64,000 bases of DNA. Source: Lota lota. Taxonomy: Eukaryota; Chordata; Actinopteri; Gadiformes; Lotidae. The position numbers were made by a program, and so were the translations under genes. The notes below the pieces were generated by a model. It did not search any database, was not told the DNA's origin, and saw only the letters and a list, made by a program, of their open reading frames with translations. Of this stretch, positions 48,150-61,247 are shown piece after piece (positions within the stretch are counted from its first letter, which is position 1; every line of letters begins with the position of its first letter). The stretch is from assembly GCA_026745465.1 (NCBI GenBank), contig JACYXH010000212.1, positions 1,310,001 to 1,374,000 of the forward strand. The letters run 5' to 3'.

Positions 48150-51075
48150 GGTCAGCAACCCACTGGGTCACTGACCATCTGCCACTGCCAAGTCTTGTTT
48201 TTGTCACATAAATGTTTTAAGCGCCGTCATGAATATTGAAAGGTGCTTAAGGGTGAGACGCCTGTCTTCCTATTTGAATGTTTCCCCAGGAATCTGCTCT
48301 TCCCCTCTTTTCTCTACTCTGCCATTGTCTATCGCTCATAAATGTTTTAAGTACACTTACAGTGATTTGTCGGATGGAAAGCACCCGGTGAAAGTGACAG
48401 ACTTTCACTGCAGTGACGAGATGCTGCTCTTCATTAAGGCGATTCCACATGTCGTCTAAGGAGCTGATCTTAGTCACAATTCCTCCAATGAAATCGCATG
48501 GAATTCGTTGCTCTGGATGAAGGCCATGCACAGGGCTGTGGGCAGAGCTTGTAAGAACCCAGACCCCCCAGAGAGGTGGTGAGGGGACGGGGGACGGGGG
48601 GTGGACGGCATGGATAGGACCTTACTCACTAATCCATTCATAAGGTGTGGGGACGGGGTTGTCTTGGCTGGTTTACTGGTCCTTTGTTGTAGCCCAGTGT
48701 GAGGTTCCCCGATATTGTAAGCCATTAACCCGTTTTGATCAGGCTTAGTAAGCCAGGGAGAACTGCACTGGAGCGGACCCAAGCATAGCTTTAACGAAGA
48801 AGAAAAAAGAGCAAAAGAACTACACCTCCATATTATCAGTGCGTCGCTGGGAGAAGCTGTGATGTTGATTAGGGCAGCGGGCTTGTGAGCGGTGTCTCTG
48901 TACGTCTCCCTGGATGTGTCGCAGAGAACGGCTGAAGCCCTTCAACAGCCGTGGACATTTTAATCGATTGGCCTGTAGCACAACTAACCGAGGCATTCGG
49001 ATGAATACCGTTGCGAAAAGGCAACGCAACCAAATAACAGTTAGGTTGTTGCATTCCACAGGAGTAGAAGCTCACAGAACACAAACAGTCCAAAGGAAGT
49101 GCTGTCACTTTGCAGGATGGGGAACATCTGCCTTTAATACCTCATTCCCTTATCAAACTCAGTGTAACCTTTGCTTGAATCCTCATGTAGAGTAGTAGGT
49201 TTTAAAGGAATAGTGTGAAATTGCTACAACAAAAATGCACTTCTGATAAAACACTATTATTACTACTTACTGCTAATAAGAAATAATAAAAAAGGAATAA
49301 TCAACAGATCAAGCACAAGAGGATGTACTGATGAACTGGTTGCTGTTAAGTGTGTGACCATAGCCTTTATTACTCTGCTTAGTTGTTATTTTTTCATGGT
49401 TCTCTTAAAAAGACAGACAAGAAGGGTTTTCCAAAGAATTTAATACACTGTGTGTGCACAATTGGTGTGCACACACAACTGTACAAGCTTCATGAATAAA
49501 AGATTTGGCAACACAACTATTTACAGACATTTTACAGCGAATGAAATATTCAAAATACGACACTTCTAAGTCCATGTTGGTGTACAAATGAACAAACAGC
49601 ACTGAAGAACCACAACCAGTCCTGAAAGAGCACACTCTTAGTCTCAGAGTTATTTTACAAGGACTGCATGCAACAATGCAACCATAAGAATCAGCTCTGA
49701 ATATACACACAAAATATCCAGTTAAATGCAAATGATTGCAAATACAAATATTACTCTCACACAAACATTAGCATTAGTTAGTATTTGCATGTTTGGAACT
49801 ATATCTCTCTTGGCATTAAACTATATCTCACTAATATCCAAATAATGAACCCTCCAATAACAGTCACTTAAATCCTATAAATTGTAAACTAATTCAAACA
49901 ACGTGTTACTGTGTTCATTTTATGTTCAGCGCGATCGTATTCATGTCCAGATTCCTGCGTGGGTTGATATTCATGTGTACATCCATCAACGTGACACTGA
50001 ACGAGAGGCAGGCCTACTTCCGCTGACTCACAATTACATGGAGAACATCAACTCGAGTCATGGCTCATGAGCTGAAAGGGACGTTCTGAACATCATTGTA
50101 ACCTCTAACAGAAACCTCCCTTCAGCCTATCCACATGGTTTCTCCCACAGCCACAGGTTTGTTCTCTTAACGGGAAACATAAACAAGTTATTGCCGTGCC
50201 AACACTACAAACTTGGCTACGGACTGAGATGGCAGCTCTCTAGTTTGGCCTTGGACATCCTCTCTTAGAAAGCACACAAGGCAGTCTGCGTTTTGAGTTT
50301 CCAGTCTAACCTCGTAAACTGGAAAAGCGGTGACAGTATTCTGAAGGGGGCTAGCTCTCCGTATGTCACTTTGCTTAGCTTCACATAAACTCTAATAGCC
50401 GCTGCTGACTGCAGCGCCTCCAATAGCTAGCTAACTAGCTAGTGGAGTGGATTGGACACTCTAGTATCGTCCCTCTAGTGGAGTGGATACTAGATAGTAG
50501 CTAGCTCCTCGAGCGCTGCCTACCGTGAGCAGCCGTCTCCACGCAGAAGCATGTGTGATTTCATTAATTCACTGATGATTTATGAGCGAGAGTCAAGTGT
50601 TGTGAAGCACTCTCGCCCCCCATCCTCGCTCCACAGAGCCCCGGTTGCTGGGTGTAGCGGCAGTGTCTAGCGTAATGACTGATCTGACTGGAACCATTCA
50701 AGGGTTGCCCCTTTACCCGAGCAGTATGAATGTTATGCATGAAAAGTCCTGCTTTTCGTCATGTCTCCGTAAATCTCATGGGCCTTTTACAGAATTACTG
50801 TGCCAAGGCAGTTTAAATTGAGACTTTATCAAATAAACTTGTATTGACCATTCTTTCATGGCGATGCTCATTTCATTTTAGCATACAAAATGAAAACTTA
50901 AAAATATACCAAAACAGATGAATTGACAAAATGCGTTCCCTAAAAATAAATCAGTAACTAGGTCAAAAACGTAACTCTAACCAGACATGCCTCTGAAAGT
51001 CTCTGGAGTGCCGATAAAATGCAAGAAGATAAGACACAGACGCAGAACAAACCTGACAAGAGAGAGAAAAGGTTA
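48150..51075. other. intergenic stretch, no gene seen
   Basis: No gene recognised. A minus-strand 119-codon frame at 49405-49764 is cysteine-rich but has no family resemblance that I can identify. At 50405-50515 a locally palindromic patch of CTAGCTAGCTAACTAGCTAG type is followed by a duplicated CTAGTGGAGTGGAT. Confidence 0.5.
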
Positions 51076-51079
51076 CGCT

Positions 51080-51455
51080 GAAGGCCCAGGGTTGGGTGAG
51101 GAGGCTGGAGGTGGGGTGGAGGACAGCCTCTGATGAGGACGAGGCCCAGGGTTGGGTGAGGAGGCTGGAGGTAAGGTGGAGGGCAGCCTCTGATGAGCAT
51201 CAGGGTTGGGTGAGGAGGCTGGAGGTGGGGTGGAGGATGGAGGACAGCCTCTAATGAGGACGAGGCCCAGGGTTGGGTGAGGAGGCTGGAGGTGGGGTGG
51301 AGGATGGAGGACAGCCTCTAATGAGGACGAGGCCCAGGGTTGGGTGAGGAGGCTGGAGGCGGGCTGTGGGGTGGAGGACAGCCTCTGATGAGGACGAGGC
51401 TCAGGGTTGGGTGAGGAGGATGGAGGTAAGGTGGAGGGCAGCCTCTGATGAGGAC
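51080..51455. repeat. about 60-bp minisatellite, G-rich
   Basis: Six to seven copies, with some length variation, of a unit holding GAGGCCCAGGGTTGGGTGAG, GAGGCTGGAGGTGGGGTGG and ACAGCCTCTGATGAGGAC. Confidence 0.9.
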
Positions 51456-52202
51456 AACCAGTGCAGAGAAGAGCGTTCGTTAAACCAACAATCAAAACTG
51501 ACTGCCAGCCACAATGATTGCTCATCCAATTGGAATTTCGGATGATGGGTGGCGTCATCCTAAATTAAGTTTCTGTTTTACCGACAGGCGACAGCTTTAC
51601 AACTAGCACTAATGCGATGTGATATTGCAAACACATCTGCCCCCTCGTTTACTCTGTAGCTGACACAATACCAGTAGTATTGATTCCAAAGTATTGATTA
51701 TGCAATTTCCTGTAGGATGATTGGGGGGGGAGGGGTCGTTTGTGTAGGGGATCAGGCAGAACAGGGGTCAACCTCTTAAGTTATTTCTTCAATCAGTTCA
51801 TAAGTAAATAAAAATGCAGCGCTAGCAGACTTGTTTTCTTTTCCCTGCGGCTCACAATTGGATTCTCAGTTGAAGCTCCTTTAACGAGTTAAATCTCCCC
51901 TTGCTCACTGACTGGGATGCTCAATGGGAAATGAAGCGATGCTCCATTCTGACACGATTCACCCAGCATCCTGGACAAAGGGGAAAGGCTCTGAGGGGAT
52001 GCTTCTGCCATGTTCACTGTGAGATGTCATCTCAGATGAAACACAAGAGAATCTGCTGTTGCTGGTGAAGGAATGCATTAGGATTTCTCTTTTTTTTTGT
52101 GAGTAAGTGTGAGTAGCTGCTTGTGTAAACGGAATGTTTATAATCAGCGATTTTACATGCAAAATGTAATTCTCTTTTTGTCTGCTTGTGCGCAAATGTG
52201 TA

Positions 52203-52208
52203 TTTATT
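52203..52208 (-). terminator. candidate VIPR1 poly(A) signal
   Basis: AATAAA on the minus strand, about 300 bases downstream of the VIPR1 stop codon, in the context GGAAAATAAATAC. Confidence 0.3.
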
Positions 52209-52511
52209 TTCCTCTCTTCCTCCCTGCGTTTCGAAGCTTACGCGTCTGCGTCTGGAATACACAAGAGATTCTTATCTTCTATGATTCGGATTCGATTCAC
52301 AGCTTCCAAAAATCCAATAACTGTGTTTCCTTTTGTCTTAGGTGTCCCTTTGTGTGTTTTCATTATTGCAATCAGTTGATCTATTGTTTTCTGATATTAA
52401 AGTAATCATACACACGCTGCGTTCATGCCATCATTTGCTCGACCGCTCCTCTTAGCACAGCGGAGGGGACTGCGTACACACACGTACGTCTCCATGGCGA
52501 TGACCAGCGGC

Positions 52512-55500
52512 TCAGATGACGGAGGAGTCTTCGTGCCCGGAGGAGGAGGCTCGGTGGGTCATGGGGCTGCACCTGGTCAACATGGACATCTGGGTGCTGA
52601 AGTTGTTGCCGTTGCTGGACGGGTGCTGGTACTTGGTGGTGTCTGCACCCATGTAGCGCTGCAGGTGCCACCGTCGCCACTTCCTCTTGATCTCCGCCTG
52701 GACCTGATGGAAGAGGGTGGAGGAGAGAGGGTGGAGAGAGGGTGGAGGAGGGTGGAGGAGGGTGGAGGAGAGAGGGTGGAGGAGAGAGGGTGGAGAAGAG
52801 AGGGTGAAGGAGAGAGGGTGGAGGATGGTGAAGGAGAGAGGGTGGAGGAGGGTGGAGGAGAGAGGGTGGAGAGAGGGTGGAGGAGAGAGGGTGGAGGAGA
52901 GAGGGTGGAGAGTGAGGGTGGAGAGAGAGGGTGGAGGAGAGAGGGTGGATAGAGGGTGGAGGAGAGGGTGGAGGAGAGAGAAAGAAAAGAGGGTGGAGAA
53001 GAGAGGGTGAAGGAGAGAGGGTGGAGAGAGAGGGTGGAGGAGAGAGGGTGGAGGAGAGAGGAAGAAAAGAGGGTGGAGGAGAGGGTGTGGAGGAGAGAGG
53101 GTGGAGGAGAGAGGTAGAAAAGAGGGTGGAGGAGAGGGTGTGGAGGAGAGAGGGTGGAGGAGAGAGGTAGAAAAGAGGGTGGAGGAGAGGGTGTGGAGGA
53201 GAGAGGGTGGAGGAGAGAGGAAGAAAAGAGGGTGGAGGAGAGAGGGTGGAGGAAAGGGTGGAGAGAGAGAGGGTTCATGATAAAGTTTGAATGTCCTTTG
53301 CTCCTCAACCACTGTTTGTTCCATTGTGTAGCACACCGTCGTCTCTGGCACGGCTTCTAAATAACCGGACAAACGGAAAGACATCAACTCTATCTGAACA
53401 GCTCCTCAGTATTCACAGGGGCACACAGCGCCAGTGACTTCATATTCTGGAGCCGCAGCCAGCCTCCACCCCCACCCCCACCCCAAATAAAAGAGTGCCA
53501 AGGAAGCTACCCCCCCCCCCCCCCCCCGCCCCCCCGCACACACACACCCCTCCATAGTTTCATCTCCTCTGACCCAATCACCCAGAGAGGAGCCGGCAGA
53601 CACAGACTCATGACTCACAGTCCCCTCACACCCAAACGTTCAGGGCTCTGTGTGTCTGTGTGGATATGTGCATGTTTGTGTTTGTGTGTGCCAAATATTG
53701 TGCTTGTTGCATCACATTAGCCGTAGCACGTGCATGTGTGTGTGTGTCTGTGTGTGTGAACATGTGTGTCTGCATGAGCATGTGTGTGCATGCAAGTGTG
53801 TGTCTGCGTGTGTGTCTGCTTGTGTGTCTGTGTGTGTATGTGTGTGTCTGTGTGTGCGTGTGTGGGTGCACATGTGTGTGCTGGTACCTACCTCACCGTT
53901 GAGGAAGCAGTACAGCACGGCCACCACAAAGCCCTGCATGAATCACAAGGGTTAGACATCAGACTCATCCCCTGTTTGGGTCATAGCCCTCATCCAGACA
54001 TTAGACTCATCCCCTGTTTGGGTCACAGCCCTCAGCCAGGCATCAGACTCATCCCCTGTTTGGGTCACAGCCCTCAGGCTGACATCAGACTCATCCCCTG
54101 TTTGGGTCACAGCCCTCAGCCAGACATCACACTCATCCCCTGTTTGGGTCACAGCCCTCAGCCAGACATCACACTCATCACCTGTTTGGGTCACAGCCCT
54201 CAGCCAGACATCACACTCATCACCTGTTTGGGTCACAGCCCTCAGGCTGACATCAGACTCATCCCCTGTTTGGGTCACAGCCATCACACTCATCCCCTGT
54301 TTGGGTCACAGCCCTCAGGCTGACATCAGACTCATCCCCTGTTTGGGTCACAGCCCTCAGGCTGATGGCTGTGTAGGATTGTGTGTGTTAACGCTGAATA
54401 CCTGTGTGAAGGATTTATCGGCAATGAATCACAATACAGTATATGTCAAACGTGAAGAGGTAAACTAAATAAAGACACATTTCCATTTAGACGCTTTTAT
54501 CAAAAGCAAACAAACTCCATGTGCTGCACGAGGACAATTTGGTGGAAAAGTCAGTGAACAAATAAGACATGAGGTTGGCAAGAATGGTGGGAACGTTAAT
54601 CACGACTATTCTTTGCTTCCAAGCATGGCTCAGGTCTGGCTCGGTTCCCTGACATTGCTCATTAGGGGGTAGGGCTGAAATAACAGCTCTGAAGCCCCTA
54701 ACTCTCTCAGGGAGGATCCACTGCCATGTGTTTAAGGCTGCGCTCCAAACCTGCTTCCCACCTTTTGCTTGTTCACTACACATCGAGGTGATGAGCAGTA
54801 GCGGGTAGCGGTTGAGCAGAAGGAAAGGAGCGGTGTGGAAGCTGAACAGCTGCTGCCCTGTCCTTAAAGACAGCGTCGACTTTTGATCATCTGGGTCAAT
54901 TAAAACCTTCACACATGCTTCAAAGAGCCAGTGAACCCACTGTGTCCGCTGGGATTAGAACACTGGCTCATTTAAGGGGTACATCTAAGTTGTTATCCCC
55001 ATGGTAACAGGTCCACAACCAGACCTGTTGAGCCATTAGCTCCGCTGGCTCCTTCATCAGTCCCTGAAACACAGGATGAAGTAGGTCCACAACCAGACCT
55101 GTTGAGCCATTAGCTCTGCTGGCTCCAGAATCAGTCCCTGAACCACAGGATGGAGTAGGTCCACAACCAGACCTGTTGAGCCACTAGCTCTGCTGGCTCC
55201 AGAATCAGTCCCTGAACCACAGGATGGAGTAGGTCCACGACCAGACCTGTTGAGCCACTAGCTCTGCTGGCTCCAGAATCAGCCCACAGGGCCAAGGCTC
55301 TGGATGAGCCTCAGCCCACAGGGCCGAGGCTCTGAATGAGCAGGACAGAGCCGCAGAAGTGACGACTGGTATTCACAATGTGTTTTATTTGAGATAAAGA
55401 CTGTTGTAAAATGTAATCTGAATGTTTTTATGTATTCCTTTGACAACGAGTTATAAATAGTTCTATCAATGTGTGACGAGGCGAGTAACACAATTACAAC

Positions 55501-55662
55501 AAGGTGTTCACAGCCCACGCCCATCCCAGCGGCCGCCCTTCTCAAGCGGATCATGGGTGTAGTCATCACTCCTAGACTCAGCTATGCCTCCATCTTTGTT
55601 CTTCAGCACTGCTTCTTTTGCTCCCATAACCCACATACACACACACACACGCATACACGCAT

Positions 55663-55711
<49 letters not shown>

Positions 55712-58700
55712 TACACGCACACACATACACACACACACACAAACACAGACACACACAAAGACACACACACACACACACACACACACAAAGACACTGGTTT
55801 AATAGTAGATGTCGTTTTTTGGCCCCCTGTAGGCGAAGTGGTGCATTGCACTGTGAAGTCATGGAATGAGATATCGACACCAAACTTTATATGTGAGGGA
55901 GGTGTCCTCTAGGTGCATGGCAAACTTCCAGTTAGGTTACCTCGGCGAATCCCAGCATAAATCCAGAAAAAGTCAATACCGGTTCCTGTGATCAGTTGAG
56001 GTGAGGTATTCCCCATGATAGCTCAAGGGCACGTATGAAAATGAATGAATGTAGGTGTGGCCGCTTTTATGGAAAAGGTCTTTCTATGGATTAGGAGGAT
56101 ACATCCGTAGAATGGAAGACCCTAGTGGGAATTGAACCCCAGACCCTGTGCAGTGTAAATGCAATGCTATACCAGTTGAGCTACACAGAACCACAACTAG
56201 AAATCCACTACTCATGGTCTTTTAAAAGCGATTGCTCCGCTGTACCTGAAAGGAACCCAAAACGAGGTCGAAAACGAGGCGCAGCTCTGTCTTCACCTGC
56301 TCCGGGATGAACGCAAACAGGATGAAGTTGATTCCGAACAGGGGGATCAACAGCAGCGTTGACTTCGCCAGCCTCCTGTGACAGAGCAACCAGAGGTTAG
56401 AGGTTTACACAGTTTACATTTGCTCTTTTGTTCCACAGTTGAAAAAGAAAAAGTCAATAAAACACTTCATAAAGGCGATAAAACACGGGATCTCTCTACA
56501 GAGGTTCCCCTTCACCGTCGAGCTACGGGGTTGAGATGAAGGGGGGAAGAACAGATGTCAGCATCAGCTGGAAAAGAGCTCACGCCAAAGTACTATCCGA
56601 GCATTTGAAATCCTAGTAGAGAAACATGCTTGTGGTGAGAAACAAAGAGGCCAGTTCTGCCACAGGGAGATTAAGAGGAATAGGGTTTTCCCCAGCGATG
56701 GCTTCATGTTTTACTATCCTACTCGAGAAAGACCTCTTAACCTGCGTGTAGGAGAAAGATGAGCTTTTGGTTTTACTTTCCTACTCGAGAGAGACCTCTT
56801 AACCTGGCAATGCGTGGAGGAGAACGATGAGCTTCTGGATTAGTGTTGTTACAGCGACCAGAGGAACGCAACGCTCTTAAATACTATCGCTCTTCACCCA
56901 AACGGTCCCACAGAGAGAACTACCTGGAAATGTCTCAAGTAAGCTTGTACATTGTGTTAGCCTCCACAGAATGAGCACCAAGTTTTGACCCGAATTAATA
57001 CACACCATTACTATCCCTGTACCTAATGAAGAACAAGCATAAATGAATACCTAACAATGCAGGTTGTCAACATGAAAGAAAAGGAATATACTTACGAATA
57101 CTGGTTTGACTCGTTTCTTCCTATATCCGGGCAGTTGATCTTTTGACGTAGTATTCGAATGATACAGATGAAGAGAAAGAAGTTCATCTGCAGAACATTT
57201 GCAAGGGGTGGGGGAGGAAATTATGAACATCTTCTGAAAAGCCCTGGAGCAGTTTTTCATTTCACGTTTTCTTATTATATATAAAGGCCTACACATTCAA
57301 AAATGTCCAACATCTTAAATAATGCTTTAAGATGGAACTTGAGAGCCACGTATAGTAAGAAAGATATTTCACCCTTAAGGTGTCTGGAAGAAAGTTTACA
57401 ATCACAAAGAAACGTTTAATGAAACATTTGGCATTCAAATTTATCTGTGTCCACTGCGGTAGTCCCAGCTTTCTTACACCACTTTTCAGCAGCCACAGAC
57501 AGCTCAGAAAGACAGCGTGCTGAGGCCAATTCAATATGGCAGGCATAGCACCAAATAACAGAACACAATCTGCCTGGTCAAGTACCCTCCTGTTGAGTAA
57601 CAGGCCGTGAGACAGAAGCCTGGAAAAGAGGCCATCAAAACGAGCATCAGACATGAATAATAGACATCAGAGAGCTTTATCAAAAACACGCCAGCGTTGT
57701 GTGCTTTAACAGTCTGCTGGAATTAGACTGGTCAGGGAATAAAAAGACTTTTGCTTTATGCTCGTGTTCCTTTTCATGTCACTAAAGACCTAGAAAGTAC
57801 TTTATGTTTGTGTACCTTTTACATGTCACTAAAGACCTAGAAAGTACTTTATGTTTGTGTACCTTTTACATGTCACTAAAGACCTAGAAAGTACTTTATG
57901 CATTCCTTCTACAGGTCACTAAAGACTTAGAAAGTACTTTATGCATTCCTTCTACAGGTCACTAAAGACCTAGAAAGTACTTTATGCATTCCTTCTACAT
58001 GTCACTAAAGACCTAGAAAGTACTTTATGCATTCCTTCTACAGGTCACTAAAGACCTAGAAAGTACTTTATGCTTGTGTACCTTTACATGTCACTAAAGA
58101 CCTAGAAAGTACTTTTCCAAGTGTATTGAATTCTGCTGCTTCTCATTTACACCTTTTAAAATGTCTCCTGGACACCCCAAAAAGCGACTACACAGGTTCA
58201 ATATTTTCCACACTTAAACGCTAAACGTACACACAAATACACACACAAAAACATACTTCCACTAACTTCAATTGTTTTGCGTTCTAAAATATGCTATTCA
58301 CAACAGAATTGCCCTCAACATACATTTAGCAAAAACATAAACCTACTCATTGCATTCCCTTTTGTGATTGTGTAGTCGAGTGCTCTGTGATGTGAAACTG
58401 AGAGACACATTGCTTGTTATTATCTTATCATCGGTTCCTGACAACTCTGGAGCCCTGAGTGGTCAAGCTGACATTTCGGTTGTATCAACGTGTGATTAAT
58501 GTGAGGAAGAAGAATTATACCGGCAATAATCTCCAGTGTGTGAGGTGTATGAGATATGACAGGGAGATAAATGGCAGTGATAAGCAGTTTACTTTTAGGG
58601 GTAATTACCGGGGTGAAAAATGTAAATACTATGGACAACTATGTATGTCAAAATCAGAATTTATCTTTCGTTTCTGATTCTGTCTCTGACGCTATAGTAA

Positions 58701-60472
58701 ACATTTATAAGTAATGAATGAACTCTGAGTAATTAAAGAATGTGTGTGCGTCTGTGGGAACGTACCAAAATTGAGACCAATATGGGAGTTTTAATGATCC
58801 ACCAGAATACATCTGTGTTCTCGATGATATCCCAGCACCTGGCGGGGGGACAAACAAACACAATTCCGTTGGAAGATATTTTAAAAGGTGCCAGCAGTAG
58901 CTGGAGTGCAGGGTCACTCCAGGTGCACACACTCATTCCAGTTCGGGCCGTCTTACCCCACATCGTTGTACTTGGCCTTGGCGATCGTCCAGGCTGTGAT
59001 GAAGATCATCGGACCGCCTGCCGGGGGAAACACAATTTCCACACAATCTTCCAGAAATGTCGTTGCCTGTCACTTCCTGTTGTGCATCTAAAGGGCAAGA
59101 TCCTATTTTTATTTGCAGTGTGGTGAAAGAGCATGATTGGATAACCGTTCTTACCCCAACCAATCAGAATATAGGCCCAGAAGTACTTCCTCTCGGAGAA
59201 GAAGGAGACAGCCAATAGGGCGTGGAGATAGAGCCCCTCCACCAGGAGCCAGAAGAAACTGGCCATGATGCCATACTGGAAGAACACCATCACCACCTTG
59301 CACCCCACCTGCCCCTAAACACACACACACACACGCATACACACACGGACACACACACGCACGCATACACACACACACACACACACATGCACACAGACAT
59401 ACACACACACAGACACACACATGCACGCACGCACGCATACACACAGATACACACGCACACACAGACACACACACACATGCACACACACACACACATACAG
59501 ACACACACACACACACACATGCACGCAGGCACGCACACACACACACGCACACACACACGCACACACACACAGACACACACGCACACACACACGCACACAC
59601 ACACACGTGCACACAGACACAAACACACACACACGCACACACATACAGACACACACACACACGCACGCACACAAACACACTTTTTCAGGGGTTCAGGTGG
59701 TATCGGGTAACAATATAAACAATTGAATATGCAATTTAATATAAACCAGAACTTCAGAAAGTAGAGAAATGCATCTATTGGCTTGCACAGGGCGTTTTCA
59801 ATATACTGGCTTCCACTACATTGTTGATGACTGCCACCCAGGGTGAATTCAGTCCTCGGGAGCCCGTAAGCGCTCAGGAATCTTGCTCAGCGATGCTTGA
59901 CTGACGCAGGCTGCAGACATCGGGGATCGAACCCAGAACCTTACGGGTCAGTAGTCCCAACACCTGAGCCCCCCCTGTATAAATCGTCACAATCCCTCCC
60001 CCCAGTGACCATACGAACATACAGACATCAAACACTCAACGGGATGACACACAGGCGTTCACTGGTAAACAGGAAACAAACCTTGGGGTTAGTGGATGGA
60101 CAGGAAGTGGTGGGAGTGTGGAGCAGAAAGCAGTTTTGGAAGCTAGTGGTTTTGTCCTCTGTGTGACGGGGGAGGAGGAACGAGATGTGCTCCATCACGA
60201 GGCAGCTGGGACATGTCCTCAGTGCTTTAATAGAGCTCTCCTGCTACCGGGAGACAGCCCATGCTACGCCAACAGCAGCAGAAGATGAGTAAATAATAGA
60301 AATAGAAATGTCTGTGCGCGTGCGGTCGAGTCCGGCAAAGCTCGCATATCGTCTTTCATCTAAATGAGGAGGCTTTATCTCGGAGGCTTTGTCTTATTAC
60401 GTGGATGTAATGCAGAAGGGACTACAGAATGAAGGAGTAGGGGTCCTTGAATACGAAAAACAACTCTGGAGG

Positions 60473-60505
<33 letters not shown>

Positions 60506-61201
60506 CACAAACACAAATATGATACCCTGGCATTGTAGCCCTGGTTCATAGTATATTATATTAAGCCGTGCATAATCTATTCAGCACGGCTTGCTATCAC
60601 AACAAGCGGACGGAGAGACACGTTGGCAGACTAATCTCAGACAAGAGATGCCTTCAAGGAGGTTCTCTGCACCAACCAGTCGCATGAGACCAGTGGTTCT
60701 TGAACAGACACTACCTTAACCTTTGAGAGAAGGGAACGAGGCAGAACAATTAATTTGTTTTGGCTCACAGGCACACCTCCCACCTCCACCTCTGGATCGC
60801 GGTGGTCAACAGGCAGCTGTGACCAGCTAGCACACTGGGCTACGTCTGTCCAGTGACTACTGGCTGTGTCTCAGAGGCCATTCCAGCTCCTCCACACCCT
60901 CTCACAGGGGCGATGAGGGACCAGAGAGAACACTTTGAGAGCTCTCCCAGAGAGGGGAACGCTGCAGCGAGACGAAGCTGGAAGGGCTTGATGTGCACTC
61001 CCAAAAAATGCATAATTCAAAATACAGAAGCAAAAAGCCATAAGGATAGGAGGACAAGGATATGATGAGGGAAAATATTAATAATGAACAACAACTATGA
61101 CGATGATGAGGAGGAGCAAGATGAAGATGTGCACAACAATAAATCATTACCAAAGACCATTGGCTCCCACTCTACTTATTACTGTCAACAAACACACACA
61201 A

Positions 61202-61247
<46 letters not shown>

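Noticed and set aside
49405-49764. Minus-strand 119-codon Cys-rich frame
   Set aside because: Isolated, with no signal peptide, domain or splice structure recognised, in AT-rich intergenic sequence; likely chance.
52425-53387. Long frames (Ser-Thr-Leu-Pro-Pro repeats on minus, Glu-Arg-Gly on plus) next to the last VIPR1 exon
   Set aside because: Translations of the purine-rich minisatellite in the VIPR1 intron; only 52512-52703 is coding.
56113-56197. Possible tRNA gene on the minus strand
   Set aside because: A- and B-box motifs are present, but the acceptor-stem arms do not pair and no clear anticodon loop is formed; it fits a tRNA-derived SINE head.
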